Assembly: GCA_028277605.1 (NCBI GenBank) | Contig: JANQFZ010000031.1 | Coordinates: 1 to 64,000, forward strand | Length of the DNA: 64,000 nt | From: Vallitaleaceae bacterium | GTDB taxonomy: Bacteria > Bacillota > Clostridia > Lachnospirales > Vallitaleaceae | Direction of reading: 5' to 3' | Part shown: positions 52,367-61,124 of the stretch, one piece after another | Numbering within the stretch: the stretch's first letter is position 1 | Layout of the letters: every line of letters begins with the position of its first letter | Notes under the pieces: generated by a model | Told to the model about the DNA's origin: nothing | What the model saw: the letters and a program-made list of their open reading frames with translations, nothing else | Database searches by the model: none | Translations under genes and position numbers: made by a program

Positions 52367-53347
52367 ATGGCAACGATAAAAGATGTTGCTAAAGAAGCTG
52401 GTGTTTCAATTACAACAGTCTCAAGATTATTAAATAATAATAATTATATCAGTGACTCTACAAGAAAGAAAATCAGAGATGCTATGAAACGGCTTGATTA
52501 TCATCCTCATCAAATCGCAAGAGCTCTATCAAAAAAACAAACACATATTCTTGGACTGATATTACCTGATTCTTCTCATTCATTTTTTGGTCAGCTAATT
52601 AAAGCGATAGAAATGACTGCTCAAAGTAAAGACTATAAGATTTTATTGTGCAATTCACTCAATGATAAAGAAAAAGAGTTAAGCTATATTAATATGTTAA
52701 AAGAAAATCGTGTAGATGGTATCATCATGGGTAGTCACGCCCTAGATTTAGATGCTTATAAGACGATCAAAAAACCATTGGTTACCTTTGATAGATATAT
52801 AGACGATACAATACCTTATGTTGCTTCTGATAGCTATACTGGCGGTCAATTAGCAACACAGCATTTAATAGACCAAGGATGTAAGCAACTGCTCCATATC
52901 TCAGGACCTTTAAAACTAAGTACTTTTGCTAACAGAAGAGCTGATGGGTTTAAACTGACCTGTATTGAAAATCATATTGCATATGATATCATTGAATCCG
53001 AATATACTAAGCTTAGTTATTCCTACTTCTATCAGTTTATAGAAACCACCATTAGTTCCTATCTTCATAAAATAGATGGTGTTTTTTGCAGTAATGACAT
53101 CCTTGCCTATGCACTTTATGTTTATTGTATAAAACATAACATAAACGTACCAGAAAGAATAAAAATAGTAGGCTATGACTTCTGCCGTTTTTCAAGAATG
53201 TTAAAAACGCCTAGGCTCACCACCATAGCTCAGCCTATCGATTTAATTGGTCAAATACTAAGTAAAAGTTTAATTGATTTGATAGAAAAGAAAGAAACCT
53301 ACAACCAACAGCTCTCTGTAAAACTTATTAAAGGTGAAACAACCTAA
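52367..53347 (+). CDS. LacI-family transcriptional regulator (orphan)
   Basis: 326 aa. Helix-turn-helix TIKDVAKEAGVSITTVSRLL and hinge helix YHPHQIARALSKKQ. Effector domain with LGLILPDSSHSFFGQLIKAI, VDGIIMGSHALD, SDSYTGGQLATQHLIDQGC and KIVGYDFCRFSRMLKTPRLT. It resembles sucrose/ribose-type regulators, but no sugar genes adjoin it. It may act on the haloperoxidase island or on distant genes. Confidence 0.9.
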   Translation: MATIKDVAKEAGVSITTVSRLLNNNNYISDSTRKKIRDAMKRLDYHPHQIARALSKKQTHILGLILPDSSHSFFGQLIKAIEMTAQSKDYKILLCNSLNDKEKELSYINMLKENRVDGIIMGSHALDLDAYKTIKKPLVTFDRYIDDTIPYVASDSYTGGQLATQHLIDQGCKQLLHISGPLKLSTFANRRADGFKLTCIENHIAYDIIESEYTKLSYSYFYQFIETTISSYLHKIDGVFCSNDILAYALYVYCIKHNINVPERIKIVGYDFCRFSRMLKTPRLTTIAQPIDLIGQILSKSLIDLIEKKETYNQQLSVKLIKGETT

Positions 53348-53357
53348 AATAAAAAAA

Positions 53358-53374
53358 CCCCCTTATTACAGGGG
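53358..53374 (-). terminator. terminator of rpsU-yqeY
   Basis: Short stem CCCC/GGGG around TTATTACA. The minus-strand tail is GGTTTTTTTATTTT. Confidence 0.7.
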
Positions 53375-53390
53375 ATCTTATAAACAATAA

Positions 53391-53843
53391 TTATGATAGT
53401 GTGCTAAGCTTTAGCTTAACGATTTCACTTACTTTTTTATTATCAGCTTTACCTTGAACCTTAGGTATAATGGCTGACATAACCTTACCCATATCACGCA
53501 TGGATTGGGCATCTACTTGTTTTATTGTATCTTCAACAATTGAAGTTAATGTTTCATCTGTTAATTGTTCTGGAAGATAGGTCATTAGAATTTCGATTTC
53601 TTGATTTAACGCTTCAATCAGATCTGATCGACCGCTTTTTTCGTAATCAGGAAGGCTCGATTTTCTTTTTTTGACTTGACTAGAAATAATTTGAATAATA
53701 GCCTCATCCGTCAATTCAATTTTATTGTCTTTCTCTTCCTGTAAAATAGCAGACCTCACCAATTGAATGGTATTCTTTTTGATTGAATCCTTTTCTTTCA
53801 TTGCAGTTTTCATATCCTGCAACAATTGAACCTTTAACCCCAT
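53391..53843 (-). CDS. yqeY: GatB/YqeY domain protein
   Basis: 150 aa from the ATG at 53843 (AAGAGG upstream; a GTG two codons earlier is possible). Basic N-terminal AMKEKDSIKKNTIQLVRSAI, then KRKSSLPDYEKSGRSDLIEA and YLPEQLTDETL, with MRDMGKVMSAIIPKVQGKAD at the C-terminus, are the YqeY signature. The domain is related to the tail of GatB and may bind tRNA. It follows rpsU by 14 bp. Confidence 0.95.
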   Translation of the reverse strand: MGLKVQLLQDMKTAMKEKDSIKKNTIQLVRSAILQEEKDNKIELTDEAIIQIISSQVKKRKSSLPDYEKSGRSDLIEALNQEIEILMTYLPEQLTDETLTSIVEDTIKQVDAQSMRDMGKVMSAIIPKVQGKADNKKVSEIVKLKLSTLS

Positions 53844-53857
53844 TATCACACAACCTC

Positions 53858-54031
53858 TTAAAATTTACGTTTTCTTGCGGCTTCTGATTTCTTTTTTCTC
53901 TTTACACTAGGTTTTTCATAATGCTCTCTTTTGCGGATTTCTTGCATAATCCCTGCTTTAGCACAACTTCTCTTGAATCTTCTTAGAGCGCTATCAAGAG
54001 ACTCATTTTCTCTTATAACCACGTTTGACAT
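53858..54031 (-). CDS. rpsU: 30S ribosomal protein S21
   Basis: 57 aa from the ATG at 54031, chosen because the protein then starts [19 protein letters not shown] as in S21 and GGAG lies 6 bases upstream. Basic tail [14 protein letters not shown]. It heads the operon with yqeY. Confidence 0.97.
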   Translation of the reverse strand: MSNVVIRENESLDSALRRFKRSCAKAGIMQEIRKREHYEKPSVKRKKKSEAARKRKF

Positions 54032-54113
54032 AGCCATCTCCAACCTCCCTCCAGTTGCAAATATTGTGCTTCCCTTACAACTATTGGGTTATTTATTATA
54101 GCACCATTTCTAT

Positions 54114-54141
54114 ATTATAACACAATTTTACTAAACGTCAA
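54114..54141 (-). promoter_or_regulatory. sigma-A promoter of rpsU-yqeY
   Basis: On the minus strand TTGACG (54141-54136), 16 bp, TATAAT (54119-54114). Confidence 0.6.
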
Positions 54142-54261
54142 TAAAATTTTTAGCTTTATTTCTCCTTTTTTTCACACTTTTATATTCCATATGATCCTTT
54201 TATTAGCCGTAAAGCAATCTAACTCTTGGTAATAGTTATTTTAGTCTGAGTTGGTTATATA

Positions 54262-55563
54262 TTACTCTTTATCTAGAGGAATATGATATCTATAATCAGA
54301 ATAGGTATAAGAATAGTGATCTTTGATGTAAGTCATCAGATGTTGTATTGTATAAGTTTTAGAATGCTCTAATTGTTTTAATTCATGGCTACTAAGCTTG
54401 AGAGGATAGTTCTCTATATGCTCATAGGCTTCACAGACAGGCAGAACAGATATCTCTTCTTTATTCCTATAACATAAAGTAGGCACTAAAGAAACCTTCG
54501 TGATTTTAGGTTGATGATAATCAATCTTTTCAAAATGTACTGTAAAAAGAGTACCAATATCCGTGTTGTCATATCTTTGAGAGGAAACAAAATTGCCTAA
54601 TGAATAAATAACAATACCTTTTCTCTCTGTTCCATCTGCATCTTTTATCGTTCTAATATCTATTGGCTGTAGAACATGGGGATGAGTCCCTAATATAACG
54701 TCGGCACCTGCTTCAAATAAATCGTCAACTATTTTTCTTTGATGTACATTTGGATAGAATTTTATTTCATTTCCAAAATGTATCAGCACGATAATAAAAT
54801 CTGTATCCATTTCATCCGCTTTTTTCACTTTTTGAAGCATAGCTTCATAGTATGCCTCATTCACATTACCATTTCTATCCATTTCTAGAGAACTAACGCT
54901 ATAAGGTGCTTCTTCAGGTAAAGGCAGACCATTGGTTCCATAGGTATAGCCAATAAAAGAAAAAGACATTTGATTGATAGTAAGGGTCATAACTTCTTCT
55001 GACTCTTCTTGATTACGATAAGTCCCCACATGTAATAGTTCTGCCTCATCAAGTACGTCTAATGTATGCAGTACACCCTCATATCTACTATCTAAAGCAT
55101 GATTATTAGCAGTATTCAGCAGGTCAAAACCGGCTTCTTTAATATTTCTTGCAGCTGCTTCAGGGGTATTAAAGTAAGGATATCCAGAATACCCAGCTAT
55201 CATTTCTCTATCTTTTATCATTCTTCCATTATTTTTACCTGCAAAGGTTGTTTCAAGGTTGCCAACTGTGAAGTCAGATTCAGTTAAATAGGGCTTTAAA
55301 TGCCTAAAAGCATGTGAAAAATCAAAGGTATCCGTTGTACTATCGTAAGCTCTATTAAGCTGCCAGATATGAAACATAATATCCCCTACGGCAGTTAATG
55401 TAGCCTCATGCTTCACATGCCGTTGTATTCTATCGTAACTAATTACATCTATTTTTCCCATTGTTTCCACATGGTCTAACGAAGGTCTAATGAGCTGGTC
55501 ACTGCTGGAACAACCAACAAACAGCAGGATCCCTATCATAACATAAGTACAAATCTTTTTCAT
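54262..55563 (-). CDS. CapA/PgsA-like lipoprotein (metallophosphatase fold)
   Basis: 433 aa from the ATG at 55563 (GAAGGTG upstream). Lipobox LFVGC-S. The CapA domain is related to calcineurin-like phosphoesterases: LTAVGDIMFHIWQLN, TVGNLETTFAG, FDLLNTANNHALDSRYEG, FIIVLIHFGNEIKFYP, ILGTHPHVLQPIDI and VIYSLGNFVSSQ. In Bacillus the homologue is part of poly-gamma-glutamate export, but no capBC genes are nearby, so the role here is unclear. Confidence 0.92.
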   Translation of the reverse strand: MKKICTYVMIGILLFVGCSSSDQLIRPSLDHVETMGKIDVISYDRIQRHVKHEATLTAVGDIMFHIWQLNRAYDSTTDTFDFSHAFRHLKPYLTESDFTVGNLETTFAGKNNGRMIKDREMIAGYSGYPYFNTPEAAARNIKEAGFDLLNTANNHALDSRYEGVLHTLDVLDEAELLHVGTYRNQEESEEVMTLTINQMSFSFIGYTYGTNGLPLPEEAPYSVSSLEMDRNGNVNEAYYEAMLQKVKKADEMDTDFIIVLIHFGNEIKFYPNVHQRKIVDDLFEAGADVILGTHPHVLQPIDIRTIKDADGTERKGIVIYSLGNFVSSQRYDNTDIGTLFTVHFEKIDYHQPKITKVSLVPTLCYRNKEEISVLPVCEAYEHIENYPLKLSSHELKQLEHSKTYTIQHLMTYIKDHYSYTYSDYRYHIPLDKE

Positions 55564-55603
55564 TTCAACACCTTCTATCAATTGATAACATTGCTCACTT
55601 TTA

Positions 55604-55632
55604 ATAATATACATTTTATCTTATCTTGTCTA
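55604..55632 (-). promoter_or_regulatory. promoter of the CapA-like gene
   Basis: On the minus strand TAGACA (55632-55627), 17 bp, TATTAT (55609-55604). Confidence 0.5.
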
Positions 55633-55782
55633 CCATGAATTATTGCTAAACACATGGAAGAAAAATATAAACTTAATTCTAAAGAGGTTAAATGAATTGA
55701 AATACCCAATGTATGTCAGGTAATGATATAGAGATTACATGTCCTATGGATTAAGTATTTGCAGGTCATGTTATAATAAAAA

Positions 55783-55819
55783 GTAAAAACCACGAGATAT
55801 TTTAATCCATGGTTTTTAC
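55783..55819 (-). terminator. alaS terminator
   Basis: GTAAAAACCA pairs with TGGTTTTTAC. The minus-strand tail is TTTTTACTTTTTATT. It is about 80 bp past the alaS stop. Confidence 0.75.
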
Positions 55820-55896
55820 AGAAAACTCTAATTAATTTTTGATAAACAAGAATTCACAAGAGTTACTTATAGCTTATCTTTTGCTTAATAAAAGAA

Positions 55897-58536
55897 CTAC
55901 TTTATTTGAGCTTCCAGAAGTTTAGGTACTTGTTGAATAGCTTCATCAATTTTATCGGGATTTTTACCTCCAGCCTGCGCTATAGTTGGACGTCCACCAC
56001 CGCCGCCGCCTACGATTTTTGCAATATCCCTAATTAAATTGCCAGCATGAGCTCCTTTTTCTACAGCATCATTTGCTGCCATTACTACCAAATTTACTTT
56101 TTCACCTTTAGATGTAGCAAGAACAACAACATCCGCTCCTAAATTCTGCTTTAACTGATCACCCATTGTTCTTAGTCCATTCATATCTTGATCTGGAATA
56201 TGTGCAGCTAATAGCTGCATGCCTTTAATATTAATGATCTTATCACATAAGTTATCAGCTGCTCCTTTAGCAAGCTTGTCTTTGTATTTATCTCTTTCCT
56301 GCTGAAGCTTCTTATTATCATCTAAGATCTGTTGAATTCTCTTTATGGATTGAGTTGGCTCACATTTTAATAGGTGACAAAGCTCTGTCATAAGTGCCTC
56401 TTTTTCTTGGTAATACGCTATGGTACTATGTGATGTTAATGCTTCTATCCTTCTAACTCCAGCAGCTATCCCAGACTCTGAAATAATCTTAAATGGACCG
56501 ATTGTTGTTGTATTATCTACATGCGTACCACCACACAGCTCAATACTATAACTACCAATATTTACAACTCTTACAATATCTTCATATTTTTCTCCAAATA
56601 AAGCCATGGCTCCCATTTTTCTCGCTTCTTCAATTGGCATTTGGGTTGTATTAACAGCCATATCTTGTTGTATTCTTTTATTAACTTCTGCTTCTACAGC
56701 TTTGATCTCTTCGGCAGTTAAGGCTGCATAGTGAGTAAAATCAAATCTTAATCTATCTGCGTTAAGGTGAGATCCAGCTTGTTCAACATGTGTACCTATG
56801 ATATCTCTTAAGGCTTTCTGAAGAATATGGGTCGCAGTATGATTCTTGGCTGTTGCATATCGGTTAGCCTCATCAACCTTTAACTGCACCTCTTGACCCT
56901 TTAGAATTTTACCTTCTGTAACTGTACCGATATGAGCAATCTTATTACCCATCACTTTCTTAACATCTTCTATGGTCATTTTGCCAGTTTCTGTTTCCAT
57001 ATATCCTTTATCAGCACATTGACCGCCACTTGTTGCATAGAAAGGTGTTTTTTCTGTAAATATAGTTCCTTTATCCCCTTTTTGCAAGGTAGAAATCAAA
57101 TGTTGTTCATCCGTCATATCCTTAATGACAGATTCATAATTAGTATGTTCATAGCCTATGAACTTAGTATTTAATGAAGGCTCTAATTGATGATAAACTG
57201 TTTCTTCACAGCCCATATAATTCATGTCTTCTCTTGCTGAACGGGCACGCTCTCTCTGTGTTTCCATATGCGTATTAAAATCCTGCTCATCAACAGTAAG
57301 ACCTTCTTCTTCTAGTATTTCTATGGTTAAGTCTAATGGAAATCCATACGTATCATATAGTTTAAAGCTTTTATCTCCTGCTAAAACGGTTTCTCCGTTT
57401 TCTTTTAGTTCTTGTATATAACTTTTTAAAATACATAAGCCTTGATCTATCGTTTCTGAGAAACGTTCTTCTTCAATCCCTATAATTTTATTAATATACT
57501 CTGCTTTTTCACTTAATTCAGGATAAGCCTCTTTAGATGTATCAATCACAACCCGACTTAATTTTGATAAGAATTGCCCTTTAATACCCAGTAATTTACC
57601 ATGTCTTGCTGCCCTTCTAAGAAGTCGTCTAAGCACATAGCCTCTTCCTTCATTAGAAGGTAGTATACCATCCGATGTCATAAAAGTAACTGAACGAATG
57701 TGATCCGTTATCAGTCTGATTGAAATATCTTTATGACTATCTTCTAAATACTTTATATCAGCAGCCTTACATACCGCATCTCTCAAAGCTTTTATGGTAT
57801 CTACATCAAATAAAGATTGAACATCCTGCATAATTACAGCTAATCTTTCAAGTCCCATCCCTGTATCTATGTTAGGATGGTCTAATAGATGATACTCGCC
57901 CTTTTCATTTTTTTCAAATTGGGTAAATACTAAGTTCCATACCTCAATATAACGATCGCATTCACAACCTACCGTACAGTCTGGTGAACCACATCCATAG
58001 GCTTCTCCTCTATCATAGTATATCTCTGAACAAGGACCACAAGGACCTGTACCATGTTCCCAGAAATTATCTTCTTTTCCCATTCTAAAAATTCGTTCTA
58101 AGGGAACACCTTGTTCTTCATGCCATATCTTAGCCGCTTCATCATCCTCTTCATATACGGAGACATATAATCTATCTTTTGGTATTTCTAAGGTTTCTGT
58201 AAAAAATTCCCAAGCCCAAGCAATAGCTTCTTTTTTAAAGTAATCCCCAAAAGAAAAATTTCCAAGCATCTCAAAGAATGTACCGTGTCTATCTGTTTTG
58301 CCAACGTTTTCAATATCTCCAGTACGAATACATTTTTGACAAGTGGCAAGTCGACTGCTAGGTGGTATTGCCTGACAAGTAAAGTAAGGCTTTAAAGGTG
58401 CCATTCCAGCATTAATTAATAAAAGGCTTTTATCGTTTTTAGGCACTAATGAAAAGCTTTTCATAACTAAATGCCCTTTACATTCAAAAAACTCTAAATA
58501 TTTTTTTCTTAGTTCATTTAAACCGTACTTTTTCAA
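55897..58536 (-). CDS. alaS: alanyl-tRNA synthetase
   Basis: 879 aa from a TTG at 58536 supported by AGGAGGA; length fits AlaS. Class II catalytic core (NDKSLLLINAGMAPLKPYF; RHGTFFEMLGNFSFGDYFKK; DNFWEHGTGPCGPCSEIYYD), editing domain with HTATHILQKALRDIIGTHVE and CGGTHVDNT, and the C-Ala end VGGGGGGRPTIAQAGGKNP. An in-chain Cys cluster (GCGSPDCTVGCECDRY) is typical of many AlaS. It is a single gene. The leader has no T-box sequence but an early terminator-like hairpin. Confidence 0.98.
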   Translation of the reverse strand: MKKYGLNELRKKYLEFFECKGHLVMKSFSLVPKNDKSLLLINAGMAPLKPYFTCQAIPPSSRLATCQKCIRTGDIENVGKTDRHGTFFEMLGNFSFGDYFKKEAIAWAWEFFTETLEIPKDRLYVSVYEEDDEAAKIWHEEQGVPLERIFRMGKEDNFWEHGTGPCGPCSEIYYDRGEAYGCGSPDCTVGCECDRYIEVWNLVFTQFEKNEKGEYHLLDHPNIDTGMGLERLAVIMQDVQSLFDVDTIKALRDAVCKAADIKYLEDSHKDISIRLITDHIRSVTFMTSDGILPSNEGRGYVLRRLLRRAARHGKLLGIKGQFLSKLSRVVIDTSKEAYPELSEKAEYINKIIGIEEERFSETIDQGLCILKSYIQELKENGETVLAGDKSFKLYDTYGFPLDLTIEILEEEGLTVDEQDFNTHMETQRERARSAREDMNYMGCEETVYHQLEPSLNTKFIGYEHTNYESVIKDMTDEQHLISTLQKGDKGTIFTEKTPFYATSGGQCADKGYMETETGKMTIEDVKKVMGNKIAHIGTVTEGKILKGQEVQLKVDEANRYATAKNHTATHILQKALRDIIGTHVEQAGSHLNADRLRFDFTHYAALTAEEIKAVEAEVNKRIQQDMAVNTTQMPIEEARKMGAMALFGEKYEDIVRVVNIGSYSIELCGGTHVDNTTTIGPFKIISESGIAAGVRRIEALTSHSTIAYYQEKEALMTELCHLLKCEPTQSIKRIQQILDDNKKLQQERDKYKDKLAKGAADNLCDKIINIKGMQLLAAHIPDQDMNGLRTMGDQLKQNLGADVVVLATSKGEKVNLVVMAANDAVEKGAHAGNLIRDIAKIVGGGGGGRPTIAQAGGKNPDKIDEAIQQVPKLLEAQIK

Positions 58537-58580
58537 TTCTGATTCCTCCTACTGCGGCTGTATTCTTTCTTTAAAGCTGA

Positions 58581-58640
58581 CTAGCAAAGTAATTCAATAT
58601 ATACAAAAACCTCGTTAGAATAACGAGGTATCACACTCAT
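58581..58640 (-). CDS. putative leaderless mini-ORF in the alaS leader
   Basis: ATG at 58640 coincides with the predicted transcription start. The frame runs 19 codons (MSVIPRYSNEVFVYIELLC) to TAG at 58583-58581 and passes through the terminator-like hairpin at 58604-58629, so a translating ribosome would prevent the hairpin from forming. Leaderless translation and function are conjecture. Confidence 0.2.
   Translation of the reverse strand: MSVIPRYSNEVFVYIELLC
58604..58629 (-). terminator. terminator-like hairpin in the alaS leader
   Basis: On the minus strand ACCTCGTTA-TTC-TAACGAGGT followed by TTTTT. It ends some 35 nt after the predicted start of transcription and about 65 nt before the alaS start, a layout of attenuation. 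Confidence 0.7.
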
Positions 58641-58647
58641 GTAACAA

Positions 58648-58676
58648 ATTATAAGGAACCTTTATAATTTTGTCAA
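58648..58676 (-). promoter_or_regulatory. consensus sigma-A promoter of alaS
   Basis: On the minus strand TTGACA (58676-58671), 17 bp, TATAAT (58653-58648), a full consensus. Confidence 0.8.
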
Positions 58677-58740
58677 TCCTTAAGTTTCCCTATTTTTTAT
58701 CTTTGAATACCTGTGATACTAAATATAACTTAGTATAGAA

Positions 58741-58834
58741 CAAAAAATCACCCTGCAAGATAATGCACAGTGATTTTTTGTCTTAAAATTCTATTTGCAA
58801 TAATACTATTGCTTATGAAACACACATTAATATG
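58741..58834. repeat. direct repeat 1 flanking the SnoaL-like gene
   Basis: About 92 bp starting CAAAAAATCACCCTGCAAG, matching 59307-59402 at roughly 89% by eye. It contains the gene's terminator and its stop codon. Confidence 0.8.
58742..58779 (-). terminator. terminator of the SnoaL-like gene
   Basis: AAAAAATCAC and GTGATTTTTT form the stem, with a CTGC/GCA inner pairing. U-tracts on both strands. Confidence 0.7.
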
Positions 58835-59201
58835 CTTCTGAATAACCTTTGTCTTGCCTCCACTTAGGCACTTCTCCATTCTCACCCCAATATTCTGTTA
58901 TTTCCTTTATCATTCCATCTTCAAACTCAAAGAATGAAGTTACATACAGACTAATACCATCATTGCTTGTAATCTCTACAGCTGATATTACTTGGTTTTC
59001 AATAGCTATTAGCTTTTTAATTGAAGCATACCATCGTCCGGGATAATCTTTACTAAATTTAATGAAGTTGTCACATCCTTTAAAAATCTCTTTAGTATTA
59101 GGTAATATTACATTAGCATCTATCTTCATCACTTCTGCAAGTTTATCAAAATCAGCATTGTTTATATGTTCCCAAAAAACTTTTACCTTTTGTTCTAGCA
59201 T
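58827..59201 (-). CDS. SnoaL/NTF2-like protein between direct repeats
   Basis: 124 aa from the ATG at 59201 (GAGGAGTG upstream, spacing about 10). Pattern of the SnoaL-like group: KVKVFWEHINNADFDKLAEV, VILPNTKEIFKGCDNFIKFS and SLYVTSFFEFEDGMIKEITE with a Trp-rich end (EYWGENGEVPKWRQ). Soluble, no signal peptide. Function unknown. It sits alone between two 92-bp direct repeats, which suggests a duplicated or acquired unit. It is only distantly similar to the SnoaL-like gene at 4738-5109. Confidence 0.78.
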   Translation of the reverse strand: MLEQKVKVFWEHINNADFDKLAEVMKIDANVILPNTKEIFKGCDNFIKFSKDYPGRWYASIKKLIAIENQVISAVEITSNDGISLYVTSFFEFEDGMIKEITEYWGENGEVPKWRQDKGYSEAY

Positions 59202-59237
59202 TAAATCTTCACTCCTCATATTTTTTATTTTTACAAT

Positions 59238-59267
59238 ATTATATATCTTGAAAAATGGGCACGTAAA
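59238..59267 (-). promoter_or_regulatory. promoter of the SnoaL-like gene
   Basis: On the minus strand TTTACG (59267-59262), 18 bp, TATAAT (59243-59238). Confidence 0.45.
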
Positions 59268-59306
59268 TTACAGGATAACTTTTTTCCTCTCATCAATAAT
59301 TCAAAT

Positions 59307-59402
59307 CAAAAAATCACCCTGCAAGGTAGTACAAGGTGATTATTTGTCTTAAAACTCTATTTGCAATAATTCTATTGCTTATAAAGGCACACACTATATT
59401 TG
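59307..59402. repeat. direct repeat 2 flanking the SnoaL-like gene
   Basis: Matches 58741-58834. It carries the same terminator design (AAAAAATCAC ... GTGATTATTTG) and lies upstream of the SnoaL-like promoter, where it would end transcripts from the methionine gamma-lyase-like gene. Confidence 0.8.
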
Positions 59403-59464
59403 CAAAAGGATAGAACCCTCTACCCTTTTGCATATATCAACTTCTAACCCTAGGATTTAGAAGT
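59402..59464 (-). terminator. double hairpin after the methionine gamma-lyase-like gene
   Basis: GCAAAAGG (59402-59409) with CCTTTTGC (59424-59431), and ACTTCTAA (59440-59447) with TTAGAAGT (59457-59464). Together with the repeat 2 hairpin they give three stops in a row. Confidence 0.55.
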
Positions 59465-59540
59465 ATTTTATACTAGTATATTCACTTCATACTAACTTGA
59501 TACACTTCATAGGATAAAGTCATTAGTTGCCAAGCATACA

Positions 59541-60833
59541 TTAAAATTTAATTCTATCTTTATCAACCAAATTTTGTAATGCTTTTAGTACTCCAAATTT
59601 AGCATGATGCCAAGATAACCCACCTTGATAAAAAACGGTAAAAGGTGGTGTAATAGGTGCATCTGCACTTAACTCAATGGATGAACCCTGAACAAATGTT
59701 CCTGCTGCCATGATTACTTGATGATTATAACCTGGCATATCACTAGGAAGAGGAACCACAAAGCTGTCAACCGGTGCTGCTGCTTGAATTCCCTGACAAA
59801 AAGCTATAACAGCATCACTAGATGCCATATCAATTGCCTGAATAATATCAGATCTGCTCTCTTTAGAGCTTGGTTGAACGTTGAAACCTAGGTGTTCAAA
59901 TACAGCAGATGCAAAAATTGCACCTTTAAGAGCACCTGCTACAACTTGGGGCGCCATAAAAAATCCTTGATAGACTGGTTGATTCAAGCCAAGCGTTGCT
60001 CCAACCTCTTTTCCCAATCCCGGTGCTGATAATCGATAAGATGCTTCATTGACATATCGCTCCTTACCAGCAATATAACCACCGATTGGTGCTAAACCGC
60101 CTCCAGGATTTTTTATTAATGAACCCACTACCAAATCAGCTCCAACATCTGTAGGTTCCATAATATCAACAAATTCTCCATAGCAGTTGTCAACCATAAT
60201 AATAACATCTGGGTTTATATTTTTAATAAAAGTACTCAACTCACCTATTTGCTCAACGGAAAGGGTTGGTCTTATATCATATCCTTTGGAGCGTTGAATG
60301 GTAACAAGCTTAGTTTTATCTGATAAAGTTTCCTGTATACCTTTATAATCTATGGACCAATCTTTTAGAAAATCAACTTGCCGATAGGCGATACCATATT
60401 CCTTTAAGGAACCTGACGTCTCTCGTATTCCGATAACCTCTTCTAGAGTATCATAAGGCTTCCCAACCGGTGATAGAAGTTCATCTCCAGGTCTAAGATT
60501 TCCGAATAACGCAACCGTTAGCGCATGTGTACCAGAAATGATTTGGGGGCGCACTAAAGCAGCTTCTGTATTAAATACAGAAGCATACACTTTTTCTAAC
60601 GTATCTCGTCCAAGATCGTTGTAACCATAGCCGGTTGTTGCAGCAAAATGTACTTCACTTACTCTATTTTCCTGCATGGCTTTAAGAACTTTAAGTTGAT
60701 TATATTCACTCACTTGATCTATGCCTTTAAAAACCTTTGTCAAGGTTTTCTCTATGTCATGACCAAGCTGCATTACCTCTTTTCTAATACCTAACTGTTG
60801 ATAAATCTCCTGAAACTGAATTCTTTCTTTCAT
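59541..60833 (-). CDS. methionine gamma-lyase family PLP protein (YnbB-like)
   Basis: 430 aa, PLP fold type I (aluminium-resistance/YnbB group). Catalytic-Lys region VVGSLIKNPGGGLAPIGGYI; substrate domain GYGYNDLGRDTLEKVYASVF; IMVDNCYGEFVDIMEPTDVG binds PLP. In spore formers it follows hfq in the mutL-miaA-hfq block, as here (21 bp after hfq). The natural substrate is not established. Confidence 0.92.
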   Translation of the reverse strand: MKERIQFQEIYQQLGIRKEVMQLGHDIEKTLTKVFKGIDQVSEYNQLKVLKAMQENRVSEVHFAATTGYGYNDLGRDTLEKVYASVFNTEAALVRPQIISGTHALTVALFGNLRPGDELLSPVGKPYDTLEEVIGIRETSGSLKEYGIAYRQVDFLKDWSIDYKGIQETLSDKTKLVTIQRSKGYDIRPTLSVEQIGELSTFIKNINPDVIIMVDNCYGEFVDIMEPTDVGADLVVGSLIKNPGGGLAPIGGYIAGKERYVNEASYRLSAPGLGKEVGATLGLNQPVYQGFFMAPQVVAGALKGAIFASAVFEHLGFNVQPSSKESRSDIIQAIDMASSDAVIAFCQGIQAAAPVDSFVVPLPSDMPGYNHQVIMAAGTFVQGSSIELSADAPITPPFTVFYQGGLSWHHAKFGVLKALQNLVDKDRIKF

Positions 60834-60854
60834 TCACAAGTATCCTCTTCTAGT

Positions 60855-61082
60855 CTAGTCCTCAGATAATAGATTAACTTCTCTTGAAGGTATCATGGTT
60901 GATATAGCATGTTTGTATATCATTTGCTGTTTCCCTTCACTTTCTAATAAAACAATAAAATTGTCAAATCCTTTAACTAATCCTTTTAATTGAAAACCAT
61001 TGGTTAAAAAAATAACCACAGTAATTTTATCTTTTCTAACTTGATTCAAAAAAATATCCTGTAAATTAATTGGTTTGCTCAT
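60855..61082 (-). CDS. hfq: RNA chaperone Hfq
   Basis: 75 aa, Sm-fold hexamer that binds small RNAs. [20 protein letters not shown] is Sm1 with the family start; [10 protein letters not shown] holds the Y-K-H-A Sm2 motif. The proximal face is intact, with no long acidic tail. Between miaA and the methionine gamma-lyase-like gene. Confidence 0.97.
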   Translation of the reverse strand: MSKPINLQDIFLNQVRKDKITVVIFLTNGFQLKGLVKGFDNFIVLLESEGKQQMIYKHAISTMIPSREVNLLSED

Positions 61083-61124
61083 TTTTTTCTACCCCCTGTT
61101 ATAATCTATATTATTACTATTGTA

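Larger units (their letters stand above)
55564..55896. other. intergenic region between alaS and the CapA-like gene
   Basis: About 330 bp. It holds the CapA-like promoter (55604-55632) and the alaS terminator (55783-55819). Nothing else clear in 55633-55780. Confidence 0.6.
59202..59540. other. intergenic region with terminators, direct repeat 2 and a promoter
   Basis: About 340 bp. It holds a minus promoter at 59238-59267, direct repeat 2 (59307-59402) with its terminator, and two further hairpins at 59402-59431 and 59440-59464 that end the downstream-reading operon of the methionine gamma-lyase-like gene. Confidence 0.6.

Noticed and set aside
58537..58740. T-box riboswitch upstream of alaS
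   Set aside because: No AGGGTGGNACCGCG-type T-box sequence or specifier-loop layout is visible; only a short promoter-hairpin leader.
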